DNA of 64,000 nucleotides from Channallabes apus (taxonomy: Eukaryota > Chordata > Actinopteri > Siluriformes > Clariidae). The notes under the pieces are model-generated. The model worked only from the letters and a program-made list of their open reading frames with translations. It had not been told where the DNA came from and ran no database searches. Both the position numbers and the translations under genes were made by a program. Positions 30,015-40,880 of the stretch are shown piece by piece. Within the stretch, counting starts at the first letter, position 1. Every line of letters begins with the position of its first letter. The stretch lies in assembly GCA_030522415.1 (NCBI GenBank), contig CM060121.1, positions 9,157,976-9,221,975 of the forward strand. The letters run 5' to 3'.

Positions 30015-30400
30015 GGCGGCGCGGTGGTGTAGTGGTTAGCACTGTCGCCTTGCACCTCCAGGGTCTGGGTTCGATTCCCCGGCCAGGCTCGATTCCCGTC
30101 TCTGTGTGCATGGAGTTTGCATGTTCTCCCCGTGCTTGGTGGGTTTCCTCCGGATACTCCGGTTTCCTCCCGCAGTCCAAAGATATGCAGGTTAGGCTAA
30201 TTGGCGTTCCCAAATTGCCCGTAGTGTGTGATTGGGTGTGTGAGTGTGTGTATGTGTGTGTGCCCTGCGATGGATTGGCACCCTGTCCAGGGTGTACCCC
30301 GCCTAGTGCCCGAAGTCTCCTGGGATAGGCTCCAGGTCCCCCGCGACCCTGAACACAGGATTAAGCGGTATAGAAAATGAATGAATGAATGAATGAATGA
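30015..30400 (+). mobile_element. DANA/Mermaid-type tRNA SINE, full length
   Basis: A full-length copy of 386 bp flanked by an exact 12-bp duplication atgatatgcaga (30003-30014 and 30401-30412). The tRNA-like head has an A box (GTGTAGTGGTTAGCAC) and a B box (GGGTTCGATTCCC). The core GCATGTTCTCCCCGTG..CAGTCCAAAGATATGCAGG follows, then a (GAAT)n tail. It is the least diverged copy in the window, so a young insertion. Confidence 0.9.
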
Positions 30401-30599
30401 ATGATATGCAGACAAATACTTACATGACTGTCCGTGACATAAAATGGAAAGATAGGATAGAATAGAAGGATTTCACTACAAAAAAAAAAGATCATACTAG
30501 GGAATACTTCCAAGAAAAAAATAATAAATAAAATAAACATGTACGAATTAAGATTATAAGATACACATTCACAAATTTACAGAGTTACATTATAAATTC

Positions 30600-30803
30600 A
30601 TTTACATTTTCTATACCACTTATTCTGTACATGGACACAGGGGGCCTGGAGCCTGAGGCATGAGGCGGAGTCCGCCCTAGACAGGGTGCCAATCCATCAC
30701 TGAACACACACATTCACACACTACAAGCAATTTTGGAAACTCCAATCTGTTTGTCTTTGGACTCTGGAAGGAAACCAGAGTACCCAGAGGAAACCCACCA
30801 AGT
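30600..30803 (-). mobile_element. DANA-type SINE, truncated
   Basis: Reverse-strand SINE 3' portion: CTATACCACTTATTCTG, GGTGCCAATCCATCACTG, TTTGGACTCTGGAAGG, ending at GGAAACCCACCAAG. The tRNA head is lost at the junction with the repeat at 30806. Confidence 0.75.
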
Positions 30804-30805
30804 CA

Positions 30806-30948
30806 TCCAACAGCTCCATTAATAGTTAATCACTTTCCCATTCTCGCTGCAAACCTACACAGCAGTGTGTGTGTTTTTAGCAGTTAATGTGAAATGTAAA
30901 CATGTCTAAACGTGATGCTACTAGTTTAGCTTCAGAAATCAATAAAGA
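30806..30948. repeat. partial copy of the intronic repeat at 24586-24812
   Basis: It shares AGCTCCATTAATAGTTA, CTACACA(G/A)CAGTGTGT, TTAATGTGAAATGTAAACAT and AGCTTCAGA(A/T)ATCAAT with the tnrc6a intron, in the same order, with a deletion. It is an old dispersed repeat or segmental copy. Confidence 0.6.
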
Positions 30949-30950
30949 CC

Positions 30951-32130
30951 TGGGCCCGTATTCATAAAGCTTCTTAAAATTCTCTTAGAGAGCTCCTATC
31001 TTAGCCTAAAAAGTCCTAGCTGGGAGTCTTAGATTAAAAGTGATTTAGAAAACCTTTTAGAGCAACTCTGAGTAAGGAAAGTACAAAAACTCATCTTAGT
31101 GAGGAGGTGTGTTTGACCCCATTGCTAGGGATGATGCAACAATTCAAGGACTGTGATTGGTTGATAAAAATAACCTCTGACCTCTGCAAAGGTCTTGAAT
31201 ATAGTATATATTATACTATGTTGTTGTTGGTCTTCCGGCTGATCCCGGCAAGGGGTCGCCACAGCGGAATATCCAGTCCGCACTACAACTTGGCACAGGT
31301 TTTACGACGGATGCCCTTCCTGACGCAACCCTCCCATTTTATCCGGGCTTGGGACCGGTACTGCATCCAGTGGCTGGGGTGTGGGCACTGGCTGGGAATC
31401 GAACCCGTGCCTTCAGCATGGCAGGCGAAACACCTACCACTGAGCCACCAGTGCCCTCTATAATAGACAATAAAATCATAATGTTTGTATATAAAGAATT
31501 ATATAATTACGACTACGGGCTACTTCACGCAAAGTTTCTGTTATAGGCTAGATATCTTAAAGTTAATTAAAACAGCCAAATGTTGAAAATGTGTCTACTT
31601 TTGAAGCAAACAATTTCCACACAGTAGTTAAGTTCTTACATTTATTTACCCTAATGATTTTATCACTTGTGATCCATTTCAGATTGATGGGGGCAAAATG
31701 GCTCAGCATTTTACCAATTTACATGACTGTCAGACAGTCTACAGTATTTAAGTTGCACTTTTGGATGGTATGTAGCCAACAATCTTCTGGAAGAAATTAA
31801 AACAAGAAAACCAAATTGGACAGAAGAACAGTGTTTACTTTTAGCTTTATGTTCAGTGTTTGGAGAATATTTCTTCTTTCTGCTATTTTGTCCTCTGCTA
31901 TAGAAACTCTTAAGCCTCTTAAAAGTCCTCCTCTCTACTCTTAACCATTTTTACCTTAGGAGCTGTTTTTAGAGCTAAGATGTTTCGTGAATCATTTTTA
32001 TCTTTACTAATATTTAATCCTAAATTTTAGGGGAAATTCTAAGAAAATGTCATAATTCTAAGAATCTTCTTAGAATTTCATCAGTAGGAGCAACTTTTAG
32101 GCTTAAGCAGCTTTGTGAATATGGGCCTTG
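30951..32130 (+). mobile_element. non-autonomous DNA transposon with SANT/Myb-like relic
   Basis: The ends are GGGCCCGTATTCATAAAGC and GCTTTGTGAATATGGGCC (inverted). Internally the frame at 31799-31875 reads KTRKPNWTEEQCLLLALCSV, like the start of the SANT/Myb-type DNA-binding protein encoded by PIF/Harbinger transposons. No target duplication was clear. A tRNA-SINE is inserted at 31221-31456. Confidence 0.55.
31221..31456 (-). mobile_element. tRNA-derived SINE (GTTGTTGTTGGTC-tail family), inserted copy
   Basis: Read on the minus strand it has the tRNA-like promoter TGGCTCAGTGGTAGGTG (A box) and GGTTCGATTCCCAGCC (B box), then GGATGCAGTACCGG, GGGTTGCGTCAGG and a GACCAACAACAA end. Relatives lie at 44281-44401, 60611-60868 and 62846-63035. 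Confidence 0.8.
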
Positions 32131-32204
32131 ATCATTAAAAGGAAGTAAAGAATATCAGGTGTGTTTTTGCATATGCAAGCTGTTTTGTTTCTTGATCATT
32201 CATC

Positions 32205-32385
32205 GTGTATACCGTATCCTGTAAAGGGTCACGGGGTGGGCTTGAGCCTATCCCAGGATACTTTGAAGGAAACCAGAGTACCCGAAGGAAACCTACCAAA
32301 AACGAGTAGAACATGCAAACTCCATGCCCACAGACCCCGAGGCAGGAATCGGACGTCATCAGCATCAACCGCCACAGCAACATAA
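32205..32385 (-). mobile_element. DANA-type SINE, internally deleted
   Basis: Reverse SINE with GAGCCTATCCCAGGATACTT joined directly to GGAAACCAGAGTACCCG. The middle (GATTGGCACC..CAGTCCAAAG) is missing. It ends near CCCCGAGGCAGGAATCGGA. Confidence 0.7.
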
Positions 32386-33060
32386 CAATTAACGAAGAAA
32401 GAAAAGGCTGTAAATCAGAATGAATCAAAACACATTAGGTAAGTAGTCAAGCCAGTTAGCTTACATTACATACCTATTAAACACTTTTTTTTTTTTTTTT
32501 TTTTACATCTTATTCAGCTTCATAAAATCAACTTAATATATCTAGCAGGTAAACCCTGTCAGTGTAATTCCTAAATGAAAAGTTCGAAAAACCACAGCTA
32601 GTCAGGTAGTTCCCAATGATCAGTCTATAATATAAAGCACATGTCAGTGCTAAAACACATGATGAGGCCAAAGAGAAACTTGAGAGTCTATGTGTGACGT
32701 CATCCTTCATTCAGCTGCACTTGCACAGAAGGGTGTCTACATTGTTTTTTTTTTCCAGTGAGTGTCACGTACAAAAACACCAGGCAAAAACAAAAACGCA
32801 TTAGCAACAATGTAGAGCGTGTGTGCAGGAATCTGCCTACGTGTTCGGTTTTCGCACAAAGCGAACACGCAGAGGGAAAAAAAATAGTACTGCATTGTTA
32901 ACTGTAGGCCATTCTGCCTCAGTGCAGACACACACACACAGACACACACACACACAACATCCTAACTGCAGTGTTGTTAATTCCATAATTTCATTATTCA
33001 ATCCTTGCAGGTTTCAAAATATTTAAATGTTTATTCTTCAATGTGACTATTTTAAATTTC
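32386..33060. other. intergenic, short CA repeats only
   Basis: No gene or complete repeat was recognised. There is a T run at 32486-32504 and interrupted CA repeats at 32928-32956. Confidence 0.4.
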
Positions 33061-34125
33061 ATAAAGATATATTGTATTGATTTAGTTTCTGGTCCTAATT
33101 CAATTTTGATTGATTTAGATTCTGATTCAGATTTTAATTCAGATTTAAATTCGAAATTGATTCAGGGCTCAGATTCAGATGGCAATTAGAATTCTGATTT
33201 AGAATCGAATTCAGATTGTAATTCAGAATCAAGTTCTAAATTAACTCATGTTCAGGTAGGTGCCAGTTAAAATTCTAATTTAGATTTTAATTCAGAATGG
33301 TGACTGAGATTCATGTTCTAATTGGGATTCTGGTATTGTTTCAGTTTATAATTCCAACTCTGATTTCAATCATAATTCAGATTTTGATCTAGATTCTAAT
33401 TTAGATTGTAATTCAAATTCGAGCTCTAAATTTGATTAATGTTGTTATTCAGGCGTCAATTAAAATTCTGATTTGGATTCTAATTCAGAATTGTGATTTA
33501 GATTTACATTCTAACTCAGAATTCGGGTACAGCTTCAGTTTATATTTCCAACTCTGGTTTTGATTATAATTCAGATTTGGATTCAGATTCTAATTTAGAT
33601 TGTAATTCAGCTACTAGCTTTAAATTGATTCACTTTCAGATTCAAGTGTCAGTTAAAATTCTGATTTACGTTCACATTCCAGTTCTGGTACAGTTTAAAT
33701 TTATACCTTTTTATTTTATAATCTTTAATTTAGATAATATTTCAGATTCCGATCTACCTGTAGATTCTAAATGTATATTCTAATTCATATTGACAATTAT
33801 GATATCAGGATCGAATTTGGATTTAGGTCCTAATTCAGATTATTATTATTTAGATTCTATTTCAAATTGTAATTCAATTCAGATTTTGTCTAAGATTCAA
33901 GATCTATTTCAGAGTTTGGTGGCAATTTAGATTTTGATTTACACTCTGATGTAAGATTGGACTTAAATTCAGATTTTGATTAAATCAAATTTAGATTGAA
34001 TCTAGAATCAACCTTGAGTTCTCATTAAGATTCTGGTTCATAACCTACATATTTTAAATCCTGAATTGGATTGAGGTTCTAATTTAGGTTCTGATTCAGA
34101 TACTTCCTTTATAGTCTGATTTAAA
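33061..34125. repeat. hexamer-based satellite with ~190-bp higher-order period
   Basis: More than 1 kb is built from degenerate 6-mers of the type GATTCN / AATTYN / GATTTN. Longer units recur: CTCTAAATT..TTCAG at about 33236, 33426 and 33620, each followed by GTCA(A/G)TTAAAATTCT and later TTCAGTTTATA(A/T)TTCCAACTCT. That gives a period of about 190-194 bp. No coding frame is maintained through it. Confidence 0.8.
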
Positions 34126-34328
34126 TTTTGTTTCTGAGTGACTTTACCCATGTTTGTAATGTACTTGGGTAGAGGAGGGCGATTAAATGGACTGTAGTGA
34201 TGCATACAGTAAAGTAATATGTAAGGTTTTGCATTAGAAACTAAGGGTTTAATTAAATTTTTTTTAGTATCACTCCAGAACAGAAAGGTTAAAATGTCTG
34301 TGTGTGTTGGGGTGCTTGAGAAAGAAAG

Positions 34329-34329
<1 letters not shown>

Positions 34330-34363
<34 letters not shown>
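34330..34363. repeat. (GA)n microsatellite
   Basis: About 17 GA units. Confidence 0.95.
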
Positions 34364-34366
<3 letters not shown>

Positions 34367-34483
34367 CCAGACGTTCATTTGTCATGCAAAGTCGTTTGTT
34401 CTCAGCCTGCAGACACACAAAGGATTCTTGCATGTTCCCAGGACCCTGTCCCTCTCTCTGCACTCACCAAACTGACCTCTGTC

Positions 34484-34489
<6 letters not shown>

Positions 34490-34549
<60 letters not shown>
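34490..34549. repeat. (CA)n microsatellite
   Basis: About 30 pure CA units, followed by AT-rich TATATA sequence to about 34735. Confidence 0.95.
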
Positions 34550-34553
<4 letters not shown>

Positions 34554-34827
34554 TTTCTCTTATAAATATATATTATTGTATATATTTACTATATGTATAC
34601 AGCATATTATTGCTTGTATTTATTATAAAATATATACATTATATCTTGAAGTATCTGTTTGAAATTTTTAAAAATTGTCCAGTGACATATTTATGTACAT
34701 AAATAATATATAATATATATAATAATATATATAATTTGCTTCTTGCTGTCAGCACAGGGGCCGATTAACATTTTTCCACTTCCGTTCTCTGCTTTATTCG
34801 CTCCTGACAACCTCTATTATTATAGTC

Positions 34828-34863
34828 ACTCTCTCTCTCTCTCTCCCTCTCTCTCTCTCTCTC
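34828..34863. repeat. (CT)n microsatellite
   Basis: CT units with one CCCT interruption. Confidence 0.9.
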
Positions 34864-35099
34864 AACCCCCTCTCCCTCCATCAGACTGCCAGCTGCGAAA
34901 TGGATTTGTTGAGGCTGAACTACATGGGGCATCTATTCGATTACACGTCTGGACATCTACACACACACACACACATACATGCCACCTCTATGACTCGCAC
35001 ACGCCTAATACACACTCCATCAGGTTTAAAAATACTAGCGATCGTTTCAGGCATTCCATTTCCTCCTCCATTGTATTTGCGAGGACTGTTTGTTTTGGG

Positions 35100-36460
35100 A
35101 TAATATAAGAAATCATACTATGTCACAATTACACCAGAAAGCAATAATAAGCAATAAGCAATAATCAAAGGAAACACAATATAGTGTGCGTTTATAGGAA
35201 AATAATCAATTGATATCATTGAAATAAAATATATTTCATACAACAGAACATGGTTTATGCCTCTCATACTGTACCACAGCTAATATTCTTTCCATATACA
35301 GTAATTACAGTTAAATTTAATAACACAGAAAAAAAACAACATTTCAATGACCTCTATGTCACAAAACTGTTGTTTCTTTAACAAGCTAAAACTGGTCTCA
35401 TAGCCCCCCTAAAGTGTGTCTGTAATGCTCCAGCTCAGATAATGCATGTTTCTATACCTCAAAGTACCTTCATTTAAATCTTCTTACAAATGCGGTGTTT
35501 TAGTGTCGATGTAAATGAGCTACTGCTGAGCCATGCCCCACCAGGGAATAGCAGAGCTGAGCAACACCCCGGGGGAGGTGGGGGTGGATCTTCTTATATG
35601 AGTTTGTTTTGAAATACACTTACTGGTGCTACTAGGACACGTCTTCAGAGATGAACCCGGGGTCACGAAGTGTTTAGTGTCTTTAATCATCACACATCCT
35701 CGCCTGGGTGACCCAGCCTGGGGTGGTCAGCCCCTGACTTGTGTCCTAGTGTCGCTCTGGTCCCCTAGCCCTCCTCCGGATCCACAGCCAACGTGAGGCC
35801 TTCTCCTCCTCCTCGTGGAGGTTTCTGGTGGCTCGTCTCCCCTGTACTCCATTTACTCCTAGGAGTTTCAGAAATTGGAGCTGGTCCTCCAGAACTTGCT
35901 TCCTGTACTGTGCACCACCAGCCCAGTGAGGTGTTTGGCCCTTTTGTGCTTGCTGGCTTCTTCTTTGCTATGTCTTTAAAATGGTCTTCAAAGGGGACAG
36001 TCAACTCCGGCAGGAACACCTCTAATGATAACGGCGTGTCTAAGATAAAGTAAGATGGTCACGATGTTATCTGTAAATACTGCAGCAAACATAACACACA
36101 AGATTTGGTCGTCTGCATGAGCACATGACTGAATTGCATTTTAAAATAGTACTATAAATAAAGCTACATCTCCAGAACTCCTTGTGTGCCAACATTCGTA
36201 ATCAAATAGGACAATGTGGTATTTCATTCATCCCCCCCCCCTTGTTCTCACAGAGTGGTTCAAGGCATGTTGAAGACTGACGTCCACTTTATTTGTCATT
36301 TCCAAGGAATCATTTTCCTCATGAAGATGGAAGGTATACTGTATTACTTCTGATCTTCTACATGATCAGGTAACCCTCAAGGATGAAATGAATGATACAT
36401 GCCAGTGAAATATCTGTGGATAGATAAGGCATTCATACACGTTTTTTTCCCAAGTGTACA
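35100..36460. other. intergenic; GC-richer segment of unknown origin at 35520-36060
   Basis: The 35520-36060 part is GC-richer than its surroundings. It has an 84-codon minus-strand open frame (35765-36019) rich in Pro/Gly/Ser/Lys with no family I recognise, and an opposite frame of similar length. It may be a retroelement relic. The rest shows no feature. Confidence 0.4.
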
Positions 36461-36895
36461 CACTGCAAAAATTGTTAGTCTAAAAATAAGAAACAATTAC
36501 TACATTTGATAAAAAAAATTACCTAAAACTAGTGAAATTATCTGTCCATGCAGCAAGTAAATTTTACTTGGTAAGAAATCTTGAAATAAGATTTTTAAAT
36601 CAAGCAAACTGAGCAAACAAATCTTTGAGTTTGTCAAAGAATCTTAAAAGAAGTTTTATTTTGTGAGACGTCTGGTGAAATAACTAATTTAGCTTATTTT
36701 AAGAGCTATTCTATCCAATTTAGGATTTCTGGACTAATAAAGACAAAATGATACAGTATACTCATGCTCAGTTTAAGATTATGATATAAAATCAAGTATT
36801 AAAAACAAGTAAGTAATTTTTAAAACCAGGCAAATTATCTATCATGTCTGAAAGTCAGATTTTAAATCATGGCAAGTGTCAGATAATTTGCAGTG
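36461..36895. mobile_element. non-autonomous DNA transposon with CACTGCAAAAATT ends
   Basis: The left end is CACTGCAAAAATTGTTAG and the right end AGATAATTTGCAGTG, an imperfect terminal inverted repeat enclosing 435 bp of AT-rich non-coding DNA. The superfamily is not set because the target duplication is unclear. Only 23 bp separate it from the Harbinger element at 36919. Confidence 0.65.
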
Positions 36896-36918
36896 CAGTA
36901 TGTCAAGGAAGACTATAA

Positions 36919-37512
36919 TGCCTCTTTTCCACTGCATAGTACGGCACGACACGGTTCAGTTCAACTCACTTCAGGTCGGCTCGGTTTGCGCTTCCACTGC
37001 AGTTTAGTAACGCTTTAGAGTGGGCGGGAATATTCACGTGTCGTTATAGTTGCGGCGCCGCTACTGCAGTGACGTCATCGTAAACGCGCCACAAACAGAC
37101 ACACAACAATGGAGCATATCGACGGCATGGTGTTCTTCATTCTCGACATGTGGATGTTTTTAACAGCGAGACGAAGGAGTTTGTTTCAAAAGAGGCTGAT
37201 GGCAGCCAAAGAAAATTTTTGGTTAATACCAAAAGGTGCGTCCGATCCTTCTCTGGCTGTTTCTAAATATAGCGGTTCTGTTGTGTCTCGTGTCGCAAGT
37301 TCGGTGACGCAGTAATGACGATTTTCTCCGGCCAATCGGTGACCAGCAGAGTTTACACGTCACGTTTTGGTAACGGTTCGGCGCGCTTGGAACCTCGGCT
37401 GAGGTGGTACTAAAATAGGACCAGGTACCAGGTACTGTTCCCAGTGGAAAACCCCCCAAAAGTGAGCTGAACTGAACCGTGTCGTGCCGGACTATGCAGT
37501 GGAAAAGCGCCA
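36919..37512. mobile_element. non-autonomous PIF/Harbinger element
   Basis: 594 bp with long inverted ends: TGCCTCTTTTCCACTGCATA and the inverse of TATGCAGTGGAAAAGCGCCA, both continuing into GGCACGACACGGTTCAG. It is flanked by TAA on both sides (36916-36918 and 37513-37515), the 3-bp TWA duplication of PIF/Harbinger. A 68-codon open frame inside (37109) is unsupported. Confidence 0.85.
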
Positions 37513-37559
37513 TAAGATCAAGTTCTGATGGCCCAATTCAAAACTCTGGAAAAGGGTCA

Positions 37560-37990
37560 ATCTGGACTCATCTTTATGCTCCATTGCAAATACGTAGAAA
37601 CCTTTTTGTCTGATTGCTTTAACACCTCTAAAGGAAACTTTTGCAGAGTGTTGACAGTGTGGGCAGAAGTGTGCGGATGTGCATTGTCATGAAAGATCAC
37701 AACGCCCTTGGATAGCCGTCCTCTGCATTTAATCAGAAGTTCAGGCTTCAGCTCTCAATAAGTCTCTCAATGTAACAAGCACTGTTGATTGTTGGACCTT
37801 TTTCCTGATAATGTTCTGGCCCTTGAGAATTCTAGAAATCTGTAAGCATCAATTTTTCCACCTGATGGTTGACCTTTGAACTTTTTCTTGGTCATTTACT
37901 CTCAGACCACAAAAAACAAAAAAACTAATCACTGCATGCTGCTCTTCTTTTGTGCAAATCACAAATGGGACCATCCTCGCATCGTAGTTA
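37560..37990 (-). mobile_element. mariner transposase relic
   Basis: Read on the minus strand, frames broken by indels resemble a mariner transposase. The block around 37600-37720 gives GVVIFHDNAHPHTSAHTVN and LQKFPLEVLKQSDKKV-like peptides, the second catalytic Asp region. Confidence 0.7.
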
Positions 37991-38027
37991 CAAATGAACT
38001 GAAGTAACATGCACAGTGACTGGGCTC

Positions 38028-38338
38028 ACTCACTCGCTCATCATCTGTACCGCTTTATCCCATATACAGGGTGGTGGGAGGTCTGGAGCCTATCCCAGGA
38101 GACTTGAGGAGGAGTACACCCTGAACAGGACACACACATTCATTCACACACTATGGGCAATTTGGGAACACCAATTACCCTAATCTGCGTGTCTTTGGAG
38201 TGTGGGAGGAAACCAGAGTACCCAGAGGAAACCACCAAGCACGGAGAGAACGCCATGCACTCAGACCTGAGGCGGGAATCAAACCCGCACCCTTGAGGTG
38301 CGAGGTCATAGTGCTAACCACTACGCCACCGTGCCGCC
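38028..38338 (-). mobile_element. DANA-type SINE, diverged
   Basis: Reverse copy from TGTACCGCTTTATCCC through TCTTTGGAGTGTGGGAGG to the tRNA-like head TAGTGCTAACCACTACGCC and GCGGGAATCAAACCCGC. It abuts a younger copy in the same orientation. Confidence 0.8.
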
Positions 38339-38351
38339 CCACTGTAACGCT

Positions 38352-38730
38352 TTATTCATTCATTCATCTTCTATACCGCGTAATCCTGTGTTCAGGGTCG
38401 CGGGGGACCTGGAGCCTATCCCAGGAGACTTCGGGCACTAGGCGGGGTACACCCTGGACAGGGTGCCAATCCATCGCAGGGCACACACACATACACACAC
38501 TCACACACCCAATCACACACTACGGGCAATTTAGGAACGCCAATTAGCCTAACCTGCATATCTTTGGACTGTGGGAGGAAACCGGAGTATCCGGAGGAAA
38601 CCCACCAAGCACGGGGAGAACATGCAAACTCCATGCACACAGAGACGGGAATCGAGCCTGGCCGGGGAATCGAATCCTGGACCCTGGAGGTGCAAGGCGA
38701 CAGTGCTAACCACTACACCACCGCGCCGCC
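38352..38730 (-). mobile_element. DANA-type SINE, full length, young
   Basis: Near identical to the copy at 30015-30400 in reverse: GTAATCCTGTGTTCAGGGTC at the tail side, A/B boxes at GTGCTAACCACTACACC and GGGAATCGAATCCTGGACC. The (ATTC)n tail is at 38352-38368. Confidence 0.88.
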
Positions 38731-38830
38731 ATAAATGATCATAAGAATTGTTAAAAGTTATGCAAATTAATTTACTGATACTAAGCTTGTCCATTCTCTG
38801 AGGCTTTTTGTTCACCAAGTCTGAATAATT

Positions 38831-38908
38831 CTGGACGTGCCCTTTAACATTTTGGAACGAGTCTCATTGGCGTGTAACTCGTTCCAAAGTGTTAAAGGGC
38901 ACGTCCAG
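38831..38908. repeat. 32-bp near-perfect inverted repeat (hairpin)
   Basis: The arms 38831-38862 and 38877-38908 differ at one position, which would be a G-U pair in RNA; the loop is 14 nt. The arm begins CTGGACGTGCCCTTTAAC. It could be a tiny foldback element, a transposon remnant or a transcribed hairpin. Confidence 0.85.
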
Positions 38909-39582
38909 CGTTATACAGTAAACTGCATATTTTAACTTCCTTTATTTCCACTCCTATTCTAAGTAGTCCAGTATTTTACTGTATTATAACACTTACAAAA
39001 GGTGTACATTTGGTGTAAATCTCAGCTACCTGTGAGTGTTTCAGCGTCTGATCTGTGTTCTTGGTTTCTGGGTGAAATTGGGAGACAGTTGCTTGTACAG
39101 TCATGTCGTGCCTCCGTATGCGTAGCAGGTAACCTGAGACATCAACCGTGTGAGGTCACACATTCCTCCAGAGTGTTCTTACCCTCGTCTAAAACTGTGC
39201 AGTGTATCCCTGCCATGTTTGAAATGTACCAGTGTTAATAAGAAGCTGTGATCAGAAGTGAGTCTGGAGCAGGAATGAACAAATCAGGATCCAGACTGAA
39301 ATATGCTGTTATATGACGTCCACACTGTAGCGCTGTGACGTGAAGACGTGGAGACGCTGCGTTTAATAGTTTTAGCTGATCAGAGCTTCTTCAGATCATT
39401 CTCAAACAGAAATGAGGTTTCGTACATTATTGTTTGGGATTTTTCCGGATACTGTAATACATCATTGACTAGCTTCAATTTATCATATATAACTTATTGT
39501 ATTTAATTTATTCATTATTATTTGATTTGTCTGCATTTCTTATCATCTAACATTTTTTCTGACTCGTCCATGCATCAGACCT

Positions 39583-39625
<43 letters not shown>

Positions 39626-40062
39626 TGCCGCGCTGAACTGTGACGCAGTGGGTTGCCAGCCTGGGCTGCTGTTGCCAAGGCAACATCTGTCACACCAGCT
39701 GGAACGGCTGCACTCACCTTTTGCAATAAGGAGGAAAAACAGTGCAGCAGCGTCGAAACGCTCTGTGATGAAGATAACATGCACGCTCATGCAAACACAC
39801 AAATCAAGGTTTCCTTATGTTTACACCTGTCACATATGCAAATCCATTTGTGTTGTTGTGTTTGTTTGTGGACACGAGCACGTTGCATCCTGAGTGCATG
39901 ACTAAACCTGAGTCGGGCGCTTTGGGTTTCCTGTGTGGCTTCTGACTGCTGTGTGTGTGTTTTGTGCTTCTTCTGATCTCTACGTCTGAGCCGATGCCTG
40001 TTCTGATCTGTTCAAAAGGTTTTCTATCCATTAATATTACTTACATTTAAATTACTGATGAT

Positions 40063-40093
<31 letters not shown>

Positions 40094-40293
40094 GAAGAAT
40101 CATTAGATTGTCTTAAAATCCTTTAGCACGGATGCCGGCGAGTAACATTTTTAACATTATTTGCTATCTGTTCTGTGTTACTTTAATTTGCAAAATGCAG
40201 CCTTGGTCAAGAAAGAAACCTATGAACATACACCTGGTTTCAATCTTACCTTAGATACTATCTAGAAAAATATTGAAATAATAAAGCGTTACA
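38909..40293. other. intergenic; CA repeat, X-box-like motif and AAT repeat
   Basis: There is no supported gene. It contains a CA repeat (39587-39622), a palindromic GTTGCCAAGGCAAC (39671-39684) resembling an RFX X-box, and (AAT)n at 40064-40090. Open frames over the CA repeat are artefacts of the repeat. Confidence 0.45.
39587..39622. repeat. (CA)n microsatellite
   Basis: About 18 CA units. Confidence 0.95.
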
Positions 40294-40590
40294 GGCGGCG
40301 CGGTGGTGTAGTGGTTAGCACTGTCGCCTTGCACCTCCAGGGTCTGGGTTCGATTCCCGGTTTCCTCCCACAGTCCAAAGATATGCAGGTTAGGCTAATT
40401 GGCGTTCCTAAATTGCCCGTAGTGTGTGATTGGGTGTGTGAGTGTGTGTATGTGTGTGTGCCCTGCGATGGATTGGCACCCTGTCCAGGGTGTACCCCAC
40501 CTAGTGCCCGAAGTCTCCTGGGATAGGCTCCAGGTCCTCCGCGACCCTGAACACAGGATTAAGCGGTATAGAAAATGAATGAATGAATGA
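40294..40590 (+). mobile_element. DANA-type SINE with clean internal deletion
   Basis: Nearly identical to 30015-30400, but the roughly 85 bp from after GGTTCGATTCCC to CGGTTTCCTCCC are missing. The tRNA head, core and (GAAT)n tail are kept. The break lies at a CCGG/CCCGG repeat, so a microhomology deletion is likely. Confidence 0.88.
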
Positions 40591-40629
40591 TCATTTATTT
40601 CCTGAGCATATCTTGGATGTGACATTTAT

Positions 40630-40880
40630 TCATTCATTCATTCGCTATACAGATTATCTTGTACCGGCTCACAGGAGGTCTGGAAACTATCCCAGAAGAT
40701 GGGGTCCACCCTGGACAGGATGCCAATCCATCACATAGAAACACACAAACACACACACACACATTCATTCACACACTACAGGCAATTTGTGTACAATTAG
40801 CCTAATCTGCATCTCTTTGCATGTCTATTTGAGGAAAGCAGAGTTCCTGGAGGAAACCTACCAATCATGGGATAGAACAT
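40630..40880 (-). mobile_element. DANA-type SINE, 3' part, split by insertion
   Basis: Reverse, diverged copy: ACTATCCCAGAAGATGGGG, GATGCCAATCCATCAC, ending GGGATAGAACAT. The remaining head is at 41616-41695 after an insertion of about 725 bp. Confidence 0.75.

Noticed and set aside
30040..30075. tRNA-like A/B boxes as tRNA genes (also 46690-46750, 47470-47520, 60800-60868)
   Set aside because: All are heads of SINEs with SINE bodies, tails and target duplications. No complete cloverleaf with acceptor stem was seen.
37109..37315. 68-codon frame MEHIDGMVFFILD..
   Set aside because: It lies wholly inside a non-autonomous Harbinger element and shows no known family.
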